A DNA stretch of 64,000 nt, from contig JAWQFJ010028229.1 of NCBI GenBank assembly GCA_034096865.1, forward strand, positions 31,001 to 95,000, in the 5' to 3' direction. This document shows, piece after piece, positions 1-13,766 of the stretch. Position numbers and translations under genes: made by a program. Under the pieces are notes generated by a model. That model searched no databases and was not told where the DNA came from. It saw nothing but the letters and a program-made list of their open reading frames with translations. The stretch's first letter is position 1, and the number at the start of each line of letters is the position of its first letter. The DNA comes from Theodoxus fluviatilis. Lineage: Eukaryota > Mollusca > Gastropoda > Cycloneritida > Neritidae.

Positions 1-2118
1 CCCTGACAACACAACTCCCCAGCACCGACAACACAACACACCAGCACAGACAACACAAAACACCAGCACAGACAACACTCCAGCCCAGACAACACAACAC
101 ACCAGCACAGACAACACAACACACCAGCACAGACAACACAACACACCAGCCCTGACAACACAACACACCAGCACAGACAACACAACACACCAGCACAGAC
201 AACACAACACACCAGCACAGACAACACAACACACCAGCACAGACAACACAACACACCAGCACAGACAACACAACACACCAGCACAGACAACACAACACAC
301 CAGCACAGACAACACTCCAGCCCAGACAACACAACACTCCAGCCCAGACAACACAACACACCAGCACAGACAACACAACACACCAACATAGACAACACAC
401 CAACACATTTGCAAGGACAACACGCATCACAAACACAACACACCAGCCCCGACAACACAACACACCAGCACAGGCAACACAACACCCCAGCACAGGCAAC
501 ACAACACACCAGCACAGGCAACACAACACACCAGCACAGGCAACACAACACCCCAGCACAGGCAACACAACACACCAGCACAGGCAACACAACACACCAG
601 CACAGGCAACACAACACACCAGCACAGGCAACACAACACACCAGCACAGGCAACACAACACACCAGCACAGACAATACAACACACCAGCACAGACACAAC
701 ACACCAGCACAGGCAACACAACACACCAGCACAGGCAACACAACACCCCAGCACAGACAACACAACACACCAGCACAGGCAACACAACACACCAGCACAG
801 GCAACACAACACACTAGCACAGGCAACACAACACCCCAGCACAGGCAACACAACACCCCAGCACAAACACAACACACCAGCACAGACAATACAACAAACC
901 AGCACAGGCAACACAACACCCCAGCACAAACACAACACACCAGCACAGGCAACACAACACACCAGCACAGGCAACACAACACACCAGCACAGGCAACACA
1001 ACACACTAGCACAGGCAACACAACACACCAGCACAGGCAACACAACACACCAGCCCAGGCAACACAACACCCCAGCACAGACAACACAACACCCCAGTAC
1101 AGACAAAACAACACACCAACACAGACAACACAACACCCCAGCACAAACACAACACACCAGCACAGACAAAACAACACACCAGCACAGGCAACACAACACA
1201 CCAGCACAGGCGACACAACACACCAGCACAGGCAACACAACACACCAGCACAGGCAACACAACACACCAGCACAGGCAACACAACACACCAGCACAGGCA
1301 ACACAACACACCAGCACAGACAATACAACACACCAGCACAGACACAACACACCAGCACAGGCAACACAACACACCAGCACAGGCAACACAACACACTAGC
1401 ACAGGCAACACAACACACCAGCACAAACACAACACACCAGCACAGACAACACAACACACCAGCACAGGCAACACAACACACCAGCACAGGCAACACAACA
1501 CACCAGCACAGGCAACACAACACACCAGTACAGACAACACAACACACCAGCACAAACACAACACACCAGCACAGACAATACAACACACCAGCACAGGCAA
1601 CACAACACCCCAGGACAGGCAACACAACACCCCAGCACAAACACAACACACCAGCACAGACAACACAACACACCAGCACAAACACAACACACCAGCACAG
1701 ACAACACAACACACCAGCCCAGGCAACACAACACCCCAGCACAAACACAACACACCAGCACAGGCAACACAACACACCAGCACAAACACAACACACCAGC
1801 ACAGACAACACAACACACCAGCACAGGCAACACAACACACCAGCACAGGCAACACAACACACCAGCACAGGCAACACAACACACTAGCACAGGCAACACA
1901 ACATCCCAGCACAGGCAACACAACACACCAGCCCAGGCAACACAACACACCAGCACAGACAACACAACACCCCAGCACAGACAACACAACACCCCAGCAC
2001 AAACACAACACACCAGCACAGACAAAACAACACACCAACACAGACAACACAACACACCAGCCCAGACAAAACAATAGCATGGACAACACACCAGCACAAA
2101 CACAACACACCAGCACAG
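1..2118. repeat. 22-bp minisatellite array in EIF2B1 intron 8
   Basis: This is a tandem array of a C/A-rich 22-bp unit (core ACACCAGCACAGGCAACACA) that runs off the left edge of the window. Many units differ by G/A at one site, and some lack part of the unit (AAACACAACACACC joins). Three units make 66 bp, so all three frames stay open for long stretches and give spurious reading frames on both strands; these are not genes. The array lies between EIF2B1 exon 8 and the final exon off-window. On the EIF2B1 sense strand it would be transcribed as a G/U-rich RNA. Confidence 0.95.
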
Positions 2119-2257
2119 ACTATGGACAATGCAACAACAATATCACAATCTTATAGACATTACACACCAGCACGGATGTTACACAGCACAGACATCACAC
2201 CAGAAAACAACACAGCAGCACACAAGACACACCATCACATAAAACATGGCTGCTCAC

Positions 2258-2383
2258 CTTGTACTCCTGGTTCAGGTCTCTCTGGTTCAGGGGGTAAATT
2301 CGATTGAACTTGAAGCTCTCTGCTGCCACAAACACCTTCTTGTTGAGACGTTTAGCACACATGGCGATTGTGTAGGTGCCTAT
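2258..2383 (-). CDS. EIF2B1: EIF2B1 exon 8
   Basis: 126 nt, phase 0 at both ends. It runs from IGTYTIAMCAKRLNKK through AAESFKFNRIYPLNQRD to QEYK. The acceptor is TTTCAG and the donor is GTGAGC at 2257-2252. It matches the family's IGT...CAKA...ESFKF segment. Confidence 0.95.
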
Positions 2384-5300
2384 CTGAAACAGTCAAGACA
2401 AGACAGGATTTGGTTATGCTCATGTTTTGCCATTGTCAGTTTCACAGCTTCTGAAGGTATCTTCACGGGTGGATGGATGGATGGATGGATGGATGGATAG
2501 TGTTTTACGGCCTATCAGCCTTTGTAGGCTATTTAAGGCCATTAAGCACGAAAATCACTGTAACAGTTTAGAGTTAACGCAAATCAAGTCGCGGTGTCCC
2601 TAGTTATTCGCCTCTTACGAATCGCGTAGGGAGACGCGGTGGGTCAATTCTTACCCCGAACCCACAGGGTGAGTATCTTCACGGGCTTCACTACAAGAAA
2701 ATCTCATTCTGTTCACAGGTTTGTCATCCAACAATGGCTACTTGCAGCCTACAACAGTAAATCTGTAAGCACCATTTGCACTACTGGTGTCTGCTGAATG
2801 AACAGAAAGCCGAGAGTTTTTTTAGGCTTGTATCTAAATAATCCCACACCTTGCACATTGTATTGCTGAAGCAGTATATCAGGCTAAGAGTGCATGAAGA
2901 TACTTTCATTATCATCCATCCAAAGAAGAAGGAGCAGTGTACAGGAAAAGGAGCAGAGAAGTAGAAGACACTGGAGGCACATGAACAGGAACATGTGAGG
3001 CAGGAGGAGAAGCAAGAAGATGCATAGAGAGCAAGGAGGGGCAGGAGGAGGAAAAGCAAGAAGATGCATGGAGAGCAAGGAGGGGCAGGAGGAGGAGGAG
3101 CAAGAAAGAACAGGTGCCAGTTAAACAGAGCAGGGCAGAGGAAGCAGGAGGAGATGCAAAGACTGGAGAAGAGTGAGCAGAGAAAATGCAGGCAAGGGAT
3201 ATGATGTGGAGGTCTGGATGAAGTCACGATGCCAGCCATACCTTGTTGATGATTCCACCACTCTCCACCACTCCCTCGGCACCCACCAGGACAAAGCTCA
3301 CATTCTCCATGATGTATCTACAAACACGCAAGTGAGACACTTTTCAAGGGGGCAGCAGGAGTCATTCATTACACAGCAATACCCCGACTGCCCTCATATA
3401 TATACAGCTAAATAGGCTTATGAGTAGATGTTGAACTACTCCATTGCCCTGTGTTGTACAAATGGTTGAGAAAAGTGTGCATTGCTGCCACTCAATCCTA
3501 CACATACCAAACTGATGCCGCGAGAATTGTTCTAAGCATTGTAATTGTACATGGAAAGTATCTCATTTTCTCATCAGTGGGAAAGCTAGACAGTGTAAAT
3601 AATTCAGTCATGATGGATCTAACTTTTGAGCAGCCAGGCTATAATTTTAAGTATTGAAGAGGTTATTTTGTCCATTACTATGAGTCCAAGAGTTAGTTGC
3701 AAGTGAAATATTGAGAACAAGAAAACAAAAAATTTCTTTTCTCAAAGGTCACCAACCAAGCATCAAATCTCCTTAAAAAAAACCTCCTCGAAAGTCTGGG
3801 TTCACTAAAAACCAACACAAAAGACATCCAACAGACCTGCTAACCTTGTTTTAGTGAATGGTGTTCTCTCCTCATGCATACTAAAAGTAGCAGTGTGGAT
3901 AGAAACTTAACTCACATATGGATATTAAACCACTTTTCATTTACTCTCTGATCAGTGGGCCATCTTTTGGATCTTCCATGTGCGCACAACAATAAAATAA
4001 ACACAATGCATTCAAAGTCAAGTGTCGGCACAGCCCCCCCCCCCTACCTCCATGCCTAACAAAGTTAAGCCCATTTCACAAGTCTTCACTGCTCTGACAG
4101 TGACATACACCCATTTTTACTCCTGTTGGAGAGACACCAATGAGGAAGAAGCACAATGCCCAGCCCTATGACTCGTGCAGGTCCAAAAACTGCATTTGCA
4201 AGCCCTAGGCAACTGCAGAAATCCACTTTACCACTGGACCATGTCTCTATGGAATGCTCATTAAGAGTGTGAGGCAGTACTGACCCCACAGAGGCGTCCA
4301 GTATCACTGTTGTGGGAATGCCAGCTTCCCGCAGCTCCCTGGCAGCAACCAGTCTGGAAGAGGGAAAGCCACATCAACACTTTCAGTGTAATAGAGCACC
4401 AAGCACGACATTTCCAGTCATCACAAAATGTTGACAAGTTTTTACAAGAAGAATATTATGGAAAAGACGATACAAAAGCCTGACAGTATCCCACACAACA
4501 GGGCACATGAAACAGCTGCCATTCAAGCCCTCTCCAACAACCATGGAGTATGTCCACATACCCAGACTTGTCAGGAAAAGACTCCGTGACAAAGACAGAG
4601 AAGCGTTTGGTCTTTGCTGCCTCCTTCAGTACCTCCAGCACCACACGTGATCTGGAGTGGGTCAGGATTCTCTGTAATGACAGTCATGCAGCAGTCCATG
4701 ACACCTGTCAAACTGTGAGCAAGCCATGTCACTAGTGGCTGAAAACACTGTACAACAGATCACGGCTTTGAGCAGGTGAAAATTCCCTTGCATAACTCCT
4801 TGCACTTGAGTAGATATTACAGATCTTTCAAACACAAGCACCAGAACAACTTCACCAGTTGTCGTCGGATCGTATTAGGTAGCAGCAGCCAAAAATTTCT
4901 TTCTGGTATATTCTATCAATTTGTGCATTTTTACATAGAGAGTGGTAATATAAGAAAAACCAAAAAAGAGCCACTTTAAATATGCTATTCTGTCAACAAG
5001 CCGAAAATAACCAATTTCCCCCCAATTTTAACCACCTGCAATACTTGCCATGAAAGGACCTACAAAAAGAAACAGCAATTTTTACTAACCTTTTGTTGTT
5101 GGAAATTCACTGTGCCAAAAGCAACACTTTGTGAGTAAAATTGATGGATATGCAATAGGCCAAACTAGGGGCAAAAGAGTATTTTCAAATGTAGAAATAT
5201 GCTCCCAATGGCAAGTTTGAAGGGCTCCTGTGCAAAATAAAATGAGCAGACAAGTCCCAAAATGAAATTTTGAACAGATTATTCACTAGACAGTTAAGTT

Positions 5301-8300
5301 TCTTTTTTCAAACTGCATACATTATTCAAATGAAACCATCAATGTCCCGAACTTTGAATTAACTTCAATTTGTCACATGGAAAAACTCAGTTTCAAGTGG
5401 GTAGCACATTTGAAACTCTAATGTCTTTTTAACAAGCAAAGATAAATCCCCCAAAAATTGTGTGCTGGTTTGTTACGCTACATGTTACTCAACCATATAG
5501 CCACTAACATACACAGGTTATTCTTCTTAATTAAACATATTAAAAGCATACATAAGACCATTGGAAATTGGGGATGACAAACGTCAAAGTGGTTGTTTTT
5601 TCCCAAAGTAGTTAAAGTACAGCCAAAAAAGTTTGTGCGAATCAGTACTTATTACAAATGCACACGTGTTTACTTAAATAAGCCTTAAAAGTTCATGACA
5701 GAACCTATGTACTTAACATTTAGTTCTCTGTGTGGACAGAACCTATGTACTTAACATTTAGTTCTCTGTGCACCAGGAGACACACAAGGCCGTGATGCAC
5801 TCTTTCCAAACTGTCCTTTCTCTGGCCACCACCTTGATGTCCTCCACCCTGCTTCCTTTAATTTGTCTGTCTTGAACTTGCATCTTAACGTATTCTGTGA
5901 GATAGTCTTAACGTACATGTGTACCTATCCATATTCTACATAAAGAACAAGAAGGGCAAAGCCCATACGACTCACATGCTTGACCTTGACCTTTATATGA
6001 CCTTGACCTTTATATGACCTTGACCTTCAGGTGACCTTCAAGGTCAAGGTCAAACAACTAAACCTACCAATGACATCATACACAAAGAAATGCTTTACAC
6101 ATTTTTCCTACCAAAATACATGTGACCTTGACCCAAGGTCAAGGTCATCCAAGGTTATGCAACACAAAGCTGTTAATTCAAGACATAGGAAGCACAATGG
6201 TGCTTATTGGCACTTTGTACCATGAGATATAGTCACTTTTAGTGGTTCACTACCCCATTTTGGTCACATTTCATAAGGGTCAAAGTGACCTTGACCTTGA
6301 TGATATGTGAACAAATGTGTCTCATGATGAAAGTATAACATGTGCCCCACATAATTATTAAGTTTGAAACAGTTATCTTCCATAGTTCAGGGTCAAGGTC
6401 ACTTCAAAATATGTATACAATCCAACTTTGAAGAGCTCCTGTGACCTTGACCTTGAAGCAAGGTCAACCAAACTGGTATCAAAAGATAGGGCTTGCTTTG
6501 ACCTATATACCACTTGTAGCTAAGGTCGCCATTCTCAATAACGTGGGAGAAAATTGGGAAAATGTGAAAAATGACTGTTTTTGAGACCACATTTATGGCT
6601 CCTGTGACCTTGACCTTGAAGCAAGGTCAAGTCACTGTGTATGTTTTTTGAGGCCTTGTCATCATACACCATCATGCCACATTTGGTGTTGATAGACTTA
6701 ATAGTCTCCGAGAAAAATCCAACGTTTAAGTTTTTTACGCCCGGACGCCCGGACGGACGGACGGACGGACGCCCGGACGGACGGACGGACGACACGGCTC
6801 AGTACATAGACTCACTTTTGCTTCGCATGTGAGTCAAAAATAGCAAAAGTTTAATCATCAAACTCTTCCACATCCACAAAGCAGTTATTGCTCAAGCTTC
6901 AACTATTTGAAGAAACAGGCCTTTGCCATGCAAACTTTGATTCATCCTGCCACAAAATACCTTCAATTATATCAATGTTCTAAGTTATCAAGCAAGTCAC
7001 CAAGAAAAATCCCTATTATGAGCAAAAATGATTCAGATTCTGCGGTTGATGGCGCGGCAGTCTTCGCCGACTTCGGATGCTATGGTTGATTCGATTGGGC
7101 TAATGCACACATGTATCCACGATCAAGTCTACTTTGATTGGTTTGCATAAGGTTCGCATGACAACGTATCATATTTGTATTCACTGCATTCAGCATAACA
7201 TTCTATTCCAATGCATACGAAGATGCGTGTGTATATGATACTGATTGTCTGTAAACGCTATTTTTATTCTGATGTCGATCACGCACACAAGCATGCCATT
7301 CTGGTCGCTATAGCAAATGGTCTTTGGCTATAGTAATCAAGGTGACCTTGACATCCAAAGGGATTTCCTGACGGTGTTAATTTGGTAGCCATCACATTTA
7401 GCCTAAATTCCTCTTTCTGTGTATGCAAAGATACTTGTGTGAATGTTTCTGATTGTCTGCAAACGTGACTTTCATGCTGATGGTGATTGAGTGCACAAGC
7501 CAAGCCGCTGGCTATTATAAACAAGGCGACCTCGATTTCGGCGAGCTGAGTTTCAATGGATGCCCCTCGTTGATTAGCTGGGGGAAATTTTGCACACCCT
7601 TTACAGCTTAAATTTTGTATCCATCGCATTCAGCATACATTCCTCCTTACAATGCACGAAGATGCGGTAGTGGATATGTTCCCGATTGTCTGCAAACGTG
7701 ACTCTGATTCTGGTGTTGATGGCATGAAACTCTATAGTAAAAAAAGGGGACTTCGATTTTAGTGGGGTACCCCACTTTGATTAGCTGGCGGAAATTTTGC
7801 ATGACGTTTATGACATTAGTTTTGTAGCCAACATATTCAGCAGACATTTCTTTTTCTGAAACATATATGTTCCACTATGTTTTATTCAATCTTTTAACTG
7901 CGAGAAAGAGAGCTTAATTTTCAGCACAGTTTTAATAGATTCTGTCAGTGCATTTTAGTCGACAGTACCAAGTTTGAGGTTTAGAAAAAGAGACCACTAA
8001 CTTTCTCCTTCTTATCCGAGTTATTTTTTAACAATAACAGTGAACGGAGAGCAGAGAAGGGAATTTTCCCTTGCGCGGTCGAAGTCTCCACGCTCACACG
8101 ACGTTCAAAAATGGTGCGTAGCCAGTGACTGCTGCATGCATCGGCGCTTCCCGGTAGTGCGCTCTTTCGTTTTTCTGTGCCCTTATACTCACACTCCATG
8201 AATGTAAAATTAGCAGAAAAGAAAGATGAGACATAAATCTTTGATTTCCACTAAGATTTTCTGACAAACATGACATATGCACACCATAAAAATCCCATAC

Positions 8301-11300
8301 AAAACGATGTATTTTGGGCCTCGCAAAGCGTTTCCCGCATAAAAACACGTAGGCTGCCACTATATAATCATAAGCTCTCAGGAGGAAAATAATTAAATCT
8401 ACAGAGCTAGAATAAATCTATTAGTTATATTGTGTAGGGTCAGTTGCAAGGTGTCAAGAATATAAGGAATTTTTTTGAAGGGTTGGAAACTGGCAAAACC
8501 CAATCAGGAAACTTTGAGGGGTCAGGGGCCACCTTAGTTCATTCAGTTCACTTCAGACAAGTATAGTGGCTATCCAGACTGGTACAGTGGCTTTCCAGAC
8601 TGGTACAGTGGCTTTCCACATTAGTGCAGCGGCTATCCAGACTAGTGCAGCAGCTATCCAGACTAGTGCAGAGGCTATCCAGACTAGTGCAGAGGCTATC
8701 CAGACTAGTGCAGGGGCTATCCAGACTAGTGCAGGGGCTATCCAGACTAGTGCAGTGGCTATCCAGACTAGTGCAGGGGCAATCCAGACTGGTACTGTGG
8801 CTATCCAGACTAGTGCAGGGGCTATCCAGACTGGTACAGTGGCTATCCAGACTAGTGCATAGGCTATCCAGACTAGTGCAGTGGCAATCCAGACTGGTAC
8901 AGTGGCTATCCAGACTAGTGCAGGGGCTATCCAGACTAGTGCAGTGGCAATCCAGACTGGTACTGTGGCTATCCAGACTGGTACAGTGGCTATCCAGACT
9001 AGTGCCGAGGCTATCCAGACTAGTGCAGTGGCAATCCAGACTGGTACTGTGGCTATCCAGACTGGTACAGTGGCTATCCAGACTAGTGCAGGGGCTATCC
9101 AGACTAGTGCAGTGGCAATCCAGACTGGTACTGTGGCTATCCAGACTAGTGCAGTGGATATCCAGACTGGTACAGTGGCTTTCCAGACTGGTACAGTGGC
9201 TATCCAGACTAGTGCAGTGGATATCCAGACTGGTACAGTGGCTTTCCAGACTGGTACAGTGGCTATCCAGACTAGTGCAGCGGCTATCCAGACTAGTGCA
9301 GCAGCTATCCAGACTAGTGCAGAGGCTATCCAGACTAGTGCAGCAGCTATCCAGACTAGTGCAGCGGCTATCCAGACTAGTGCAGGGGCTATCCAGACTA
9401 GTGCCGCAGCTATCCAGACTAGTGCAGGGGCTATCCAGACTAGTGCAGGGGCTATCCAGACTAGTGCAGGGGCTATCCAGACTGGTACAGTGGCAATCCA
9501 GACTGGTACTGTGGCTATCCAGATTAGTGCAGTGGCTATCCAGACTAGTGCAGGGGCTATCCAGACTAGTGCAGTGGCAATCCAGACTGGTACCGTGGCT
9601 ATCCAGACTAGTGCAGAGGCTATCCAGACTAGTGCAGTGGCAATCCAGACTGGTACAGTGGCTATCCAGACTAGTGCAGGGGCTATCCAGACTAGTGCAG
9701 GGGCTATCCAGACTGGTACAGTGGCTATCCAGACTAGTGCAGGGGCTATCCAGACTGGTACTGTGGCTATCCAGACTAGTGCAGTGGCAATCCAGACTGG
9801 TACAGTGGCTATCCAGACTAGTGCAGAGGCTATCCAGACTAGTGCAGGGGCTATCCAGACTGGTACTGTGGCTATCTAGACTAGTGCAGAGGCTATCCAG
9901 ACTAGTGCAGGGGCTATCCAGACTGGTACAGTGGCTATCCAGACTAGTGCAGGGGCTATCCAGACTGGTACTGTGGCTATCCAGACTGGTACTGTGGCTA
10001 TCCAGACTGGTACAGTGGCTATCCAGACTAGTGCAGAGGCTATCCAGACTAGTGCAGGGGCTATCCAGACTGGTACTGTGGCTATCCAGATTAGTGCAGA
10101 GGCTATCCAGACTAGTGCAGGGGCTATCCAGACTGGTACAGTGGCAATCCAGACTGGTACTGTGGCTATCCAGACTAGTGCAGGGGCTATCCAGACTGGT
10201 ACTGTGGCTATCCAGACTGGTACAGTGGCTATCCAGACTAGTGCAGGGGCTATCCAGACTAGTGCAGGGGCTATCCAGACTAGTGCAGTGGCAATCCAGA
10301 CTGGTACTGTGGCTATCCAGACTGGTACTGTGGCTATCCAGACTAGTGCCGAGGCTATCCAGACTAGTGCAGTGGCAATCCAGACTGGTACTGTGGCTAT
10401 CCAGACTGGTACAGTGGCTATCCAGACTAGTGCAGGGGCTATCCAGACTAGTGCAGTGGCAATCCAGACTGGTACTGTGGCTATCCAGACTAGTGCAGTG
10501 GCTATCCAGACTAGTGCAGGGGCTATCCAGACTGGTCAACAGAATATGACATTTCGTTCCTAACAAACTATGTGCTACCCATATTAGCATCACAGATATC
10601 ATCATATAGACCTTTCAGTCTTCCAATGCATCGCAAATCGATGCCAGTTTAAACAATGCAAGTTGAAGTCAACAGTAAAAAAAAAGAAAAAGACAAGAGA
10701 GAGAAAAAGAAAAGAAGAAAAAAAATTTCACTTGCAGGAACATGAGACAAGTGCAAGTTACCAAGTCATTTACACAAAAGAAATAAAATTTCTCAGCAAA
10801 AGATGCAGAGATATCTTGCAACACTTACTGAGCCATCCTCAATGAATTCATTGGCCTTTTCTGCAATCTTGGTGCGAGCATTTTTCATGGCTTCCACATA
10901 CAACTTGCCTCGTTCCAGTAGGATCTTCTTGCACTCCGAGTAGTCCTGATGAAAAGGCATAGAACATAAATTGGTACAATACAGTATTACATACAGGGTC
11001 AAAACACTCAACACACACAACTTAATCCGCGTGTTGAAAATAAAATAATTTCCAATTTTTATGTCCTTGCTCCTAACGGACTATGCTAATGCTGATGCTA
11101 CTAATCACTGAAAACACTTGCAGATTAACATTAAGAATTCACTATTCACTCCTCCCCACTACATTTCAATGATTGTTGGTAAGCACAGGATGCAGCAAAA
11201 TTAGCATTACATAGCTTTAGTGCTCTACACAGTAGTGATTTGCGCATGATGATTGCACATGCCTGTGCCCCCGCACAGGTACAGGACCCAGCCGCAGTTG

Positions 11301-13735
11301 AAAGCCAAAACTGGGAATCAGCTGCAGCACAGTTGCCATGCAGCAAGCAAAACGAGAACTTGTTGCTGAGCGCCTCAGCGCGGGCGAGTCAACAGCCCCA
11401 ATCTGTGCAGCTCTGCGTGTTAGCAGAATTAGCAGAATGCAGATAAAAAATATAAAAAGCGAGTCAGGGACTTGCAGGGAATGCATGGCAATGTTGAGCG
11501 GAAGGCAGGACAAGGAAGGAAGCGGGAGAAGAGAACAGAAGAAGTGGTGTCGGCTGTGAAGGCTTTGGTTGAACTCCATCCCCAGCAGTCCATCAGGAAG
11601 CTGGCAAAACAGTTTGGCATGCATGAACCCACCATGGGTCACAAGATCAGAGATGACCTGCACATGAAGTCGAGGGCAGTGGTCACTAAGAACAGGATCA
11701 CGGAGGTGCAGAAAATTACAAGAGTAGACCATGCCAGGAAGATGCTGAACTGGATGAAGAAGACAGAAAATGCCAAGGACATGTGGCCGCCATCGTCTCT
11801 GGACATAAGCCCGCTCGAGCATTCCATACGGAGCATGTGGAATCCAAGGCCTGTGCAAGTGCCCACCTGAATGTAAATAGCCTGCGAGCAACAGTCACGA
11901 TGCAGTGGGCGGATTTGTCCAAAGACTATGTCCGAACAGCGTGCGGCTCCTTCAGGAAGCGCCTGGAGGCAGTTGCAAAGGCTGGTGGTGACTACATTGA
12001 ATAAACTGCTCCTTGCTTGTCTGAACTGTTCATCATGTATACCTCCCCTCTGACTGAACTCATCGACGGACATTCCATTCTACACAAAATGTTTGCCGAT
12101 GACACTCAGCTTCAGAATTCAGCCATTCCCTCAGAATAGTACAAAATGACCACTTCAATGCAGTCTTGTATTGCTGACGTTGAACTCTGGATGTCCACCA
12201 ACAAGTTGAAACTAAACTGTGAGAAAACAGAAGCCATCCATTTCAACAAACCCTCACTCTCTACCTCCCTCACTCTCCCTCCTTCTATCACTCTAGGAGG
12301 CGGCACTGTTGGTTTCTCAGACTCTGTCCGTGATCTTGGCATTTTTCTATACAGTAATCTCTCTATGAAACAACACGTTCTAAAAGTCTGCCAGGCCGCT
12401 TACTTAGAATTAAAAAGAATAGGCTCCATTTGCCCCTACTTCACAGAGGACGCCACCAAAACACTAGTTACATCATACATACTTTTTAGGCTGGACTATG
12501 GCAACTCGATTCTAATTAGCTGCCCCAAATCTACAACTCTTCCGCTTCAACGTGTTCAAAATTCTGCCACTTGTCTTGTCTGCAAAGCCACACGAACCCA
12601 GTCTTGTACCCCCCTGTTGAAGAAATTGCATTGGCTCCCAGTAGACCTGAGGATCCAATACAAGTGCTGCTGCCTCTGTTTCAAAATCATCACCGGCTCT
12701 GCTCCTCTATACCTCTCACAACCATTTGAACTATACACCCACGCAAGAACACTCCGCTCATCCTCTGATACTAGAATTTTTAATATCAAACCCTACACTC
12801 GCGATCAGCACGGCGGAAGAGCTTTTTCTCACTCTGCTGCCATCACATGGAACTCTCTTCCCCGCTCAGTCCGACATTGCGAAGATCTCGATTCCTTTAA
12901 ATCTAACCTCAAACCCCTCTTTTTCACACAACACTTTGAAAAACCTCTGCATCAGTAATGTTCACACTTGTGGTATTTTTTTATCAGGTGTGTGCCTCCT
13001 GTCTAGTCTTGCTTGTCAGTATGTATTACTTTAATCTGCTTGCTTGTTTGTATGTTTTTTTTAATGTTGCTATGGTTGTTTGCTTCTATGCTTGCATGAA
13101 TCTGTTTGTTTAGAACTGGCTTTTTCATTGCCATAGTTGTTTGCTTGCTTGCTTGCATGGTTGATATCTGTTTGCTGCTTTGCCTTATTTGCTTATGTTC
13201 CTTTTTTATGTTTCTGTTGCTTTTTCAGTTTTTGCATGTATGTTTGCATGATTGAGGTCTGTTTGCGGCTTTATCTTGCCTTTTTGTTGCTATAGTTGTT
13301 TGCTGTTTGCTTGTGTGGCCATGTTCTTTTTTAAACTTTGTAAAGCACTTTGTGCACAGAAAGCGCTATATAAATACTCATTATTATTATTATTATAACT
13401 GCTGTATGTTGTTGAACATTATGTTTAATGTGTGTGAACTCAGAGAAATCCATTAATTTTTAATGTCATACTCAACGCATAAAGGTAATTCCACCGCATC
13501 CTGTATAACAAAATTACATAAAATGATGACAAATTAAGAGACGAAAGTAAAGATTAAATATAACTGGTTGCTGGAATGCAGAGAAAGGCTTAATTCTATT
13601 ATAGAAATTGATTGTTGTCGACAATGGAATGTGGAATCGATTTTTGAAAGCCTGAAGAAGAAAAATTTCTATCACACTGATTAATTCAAGGGGAAGCACC
13701 ATGTTTGTCACATGGACATGTAACTTTTTTCTTGT

Positions 13736-13766
<31 letters not shown>

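Noticed and set aside
1..2118. Telomere or centromere repeat
   Set aside because: The unit is unlike TTAGGG-type telomeres, and the array sits between two EIF2B1 exons.
409..2129. Long frames on both strands (492 codons plus; up to 235 codons minus)
   Set aside because: They are produced by the 22-bp array, where three units equal 66 bp and no stop occurs in the unit.
4383..4592. Minus-strand frame overlapping EIF2B1 exon 5
   Set aside because: It is in a different frame from the conserved exon and reads through its donor into intron 5.
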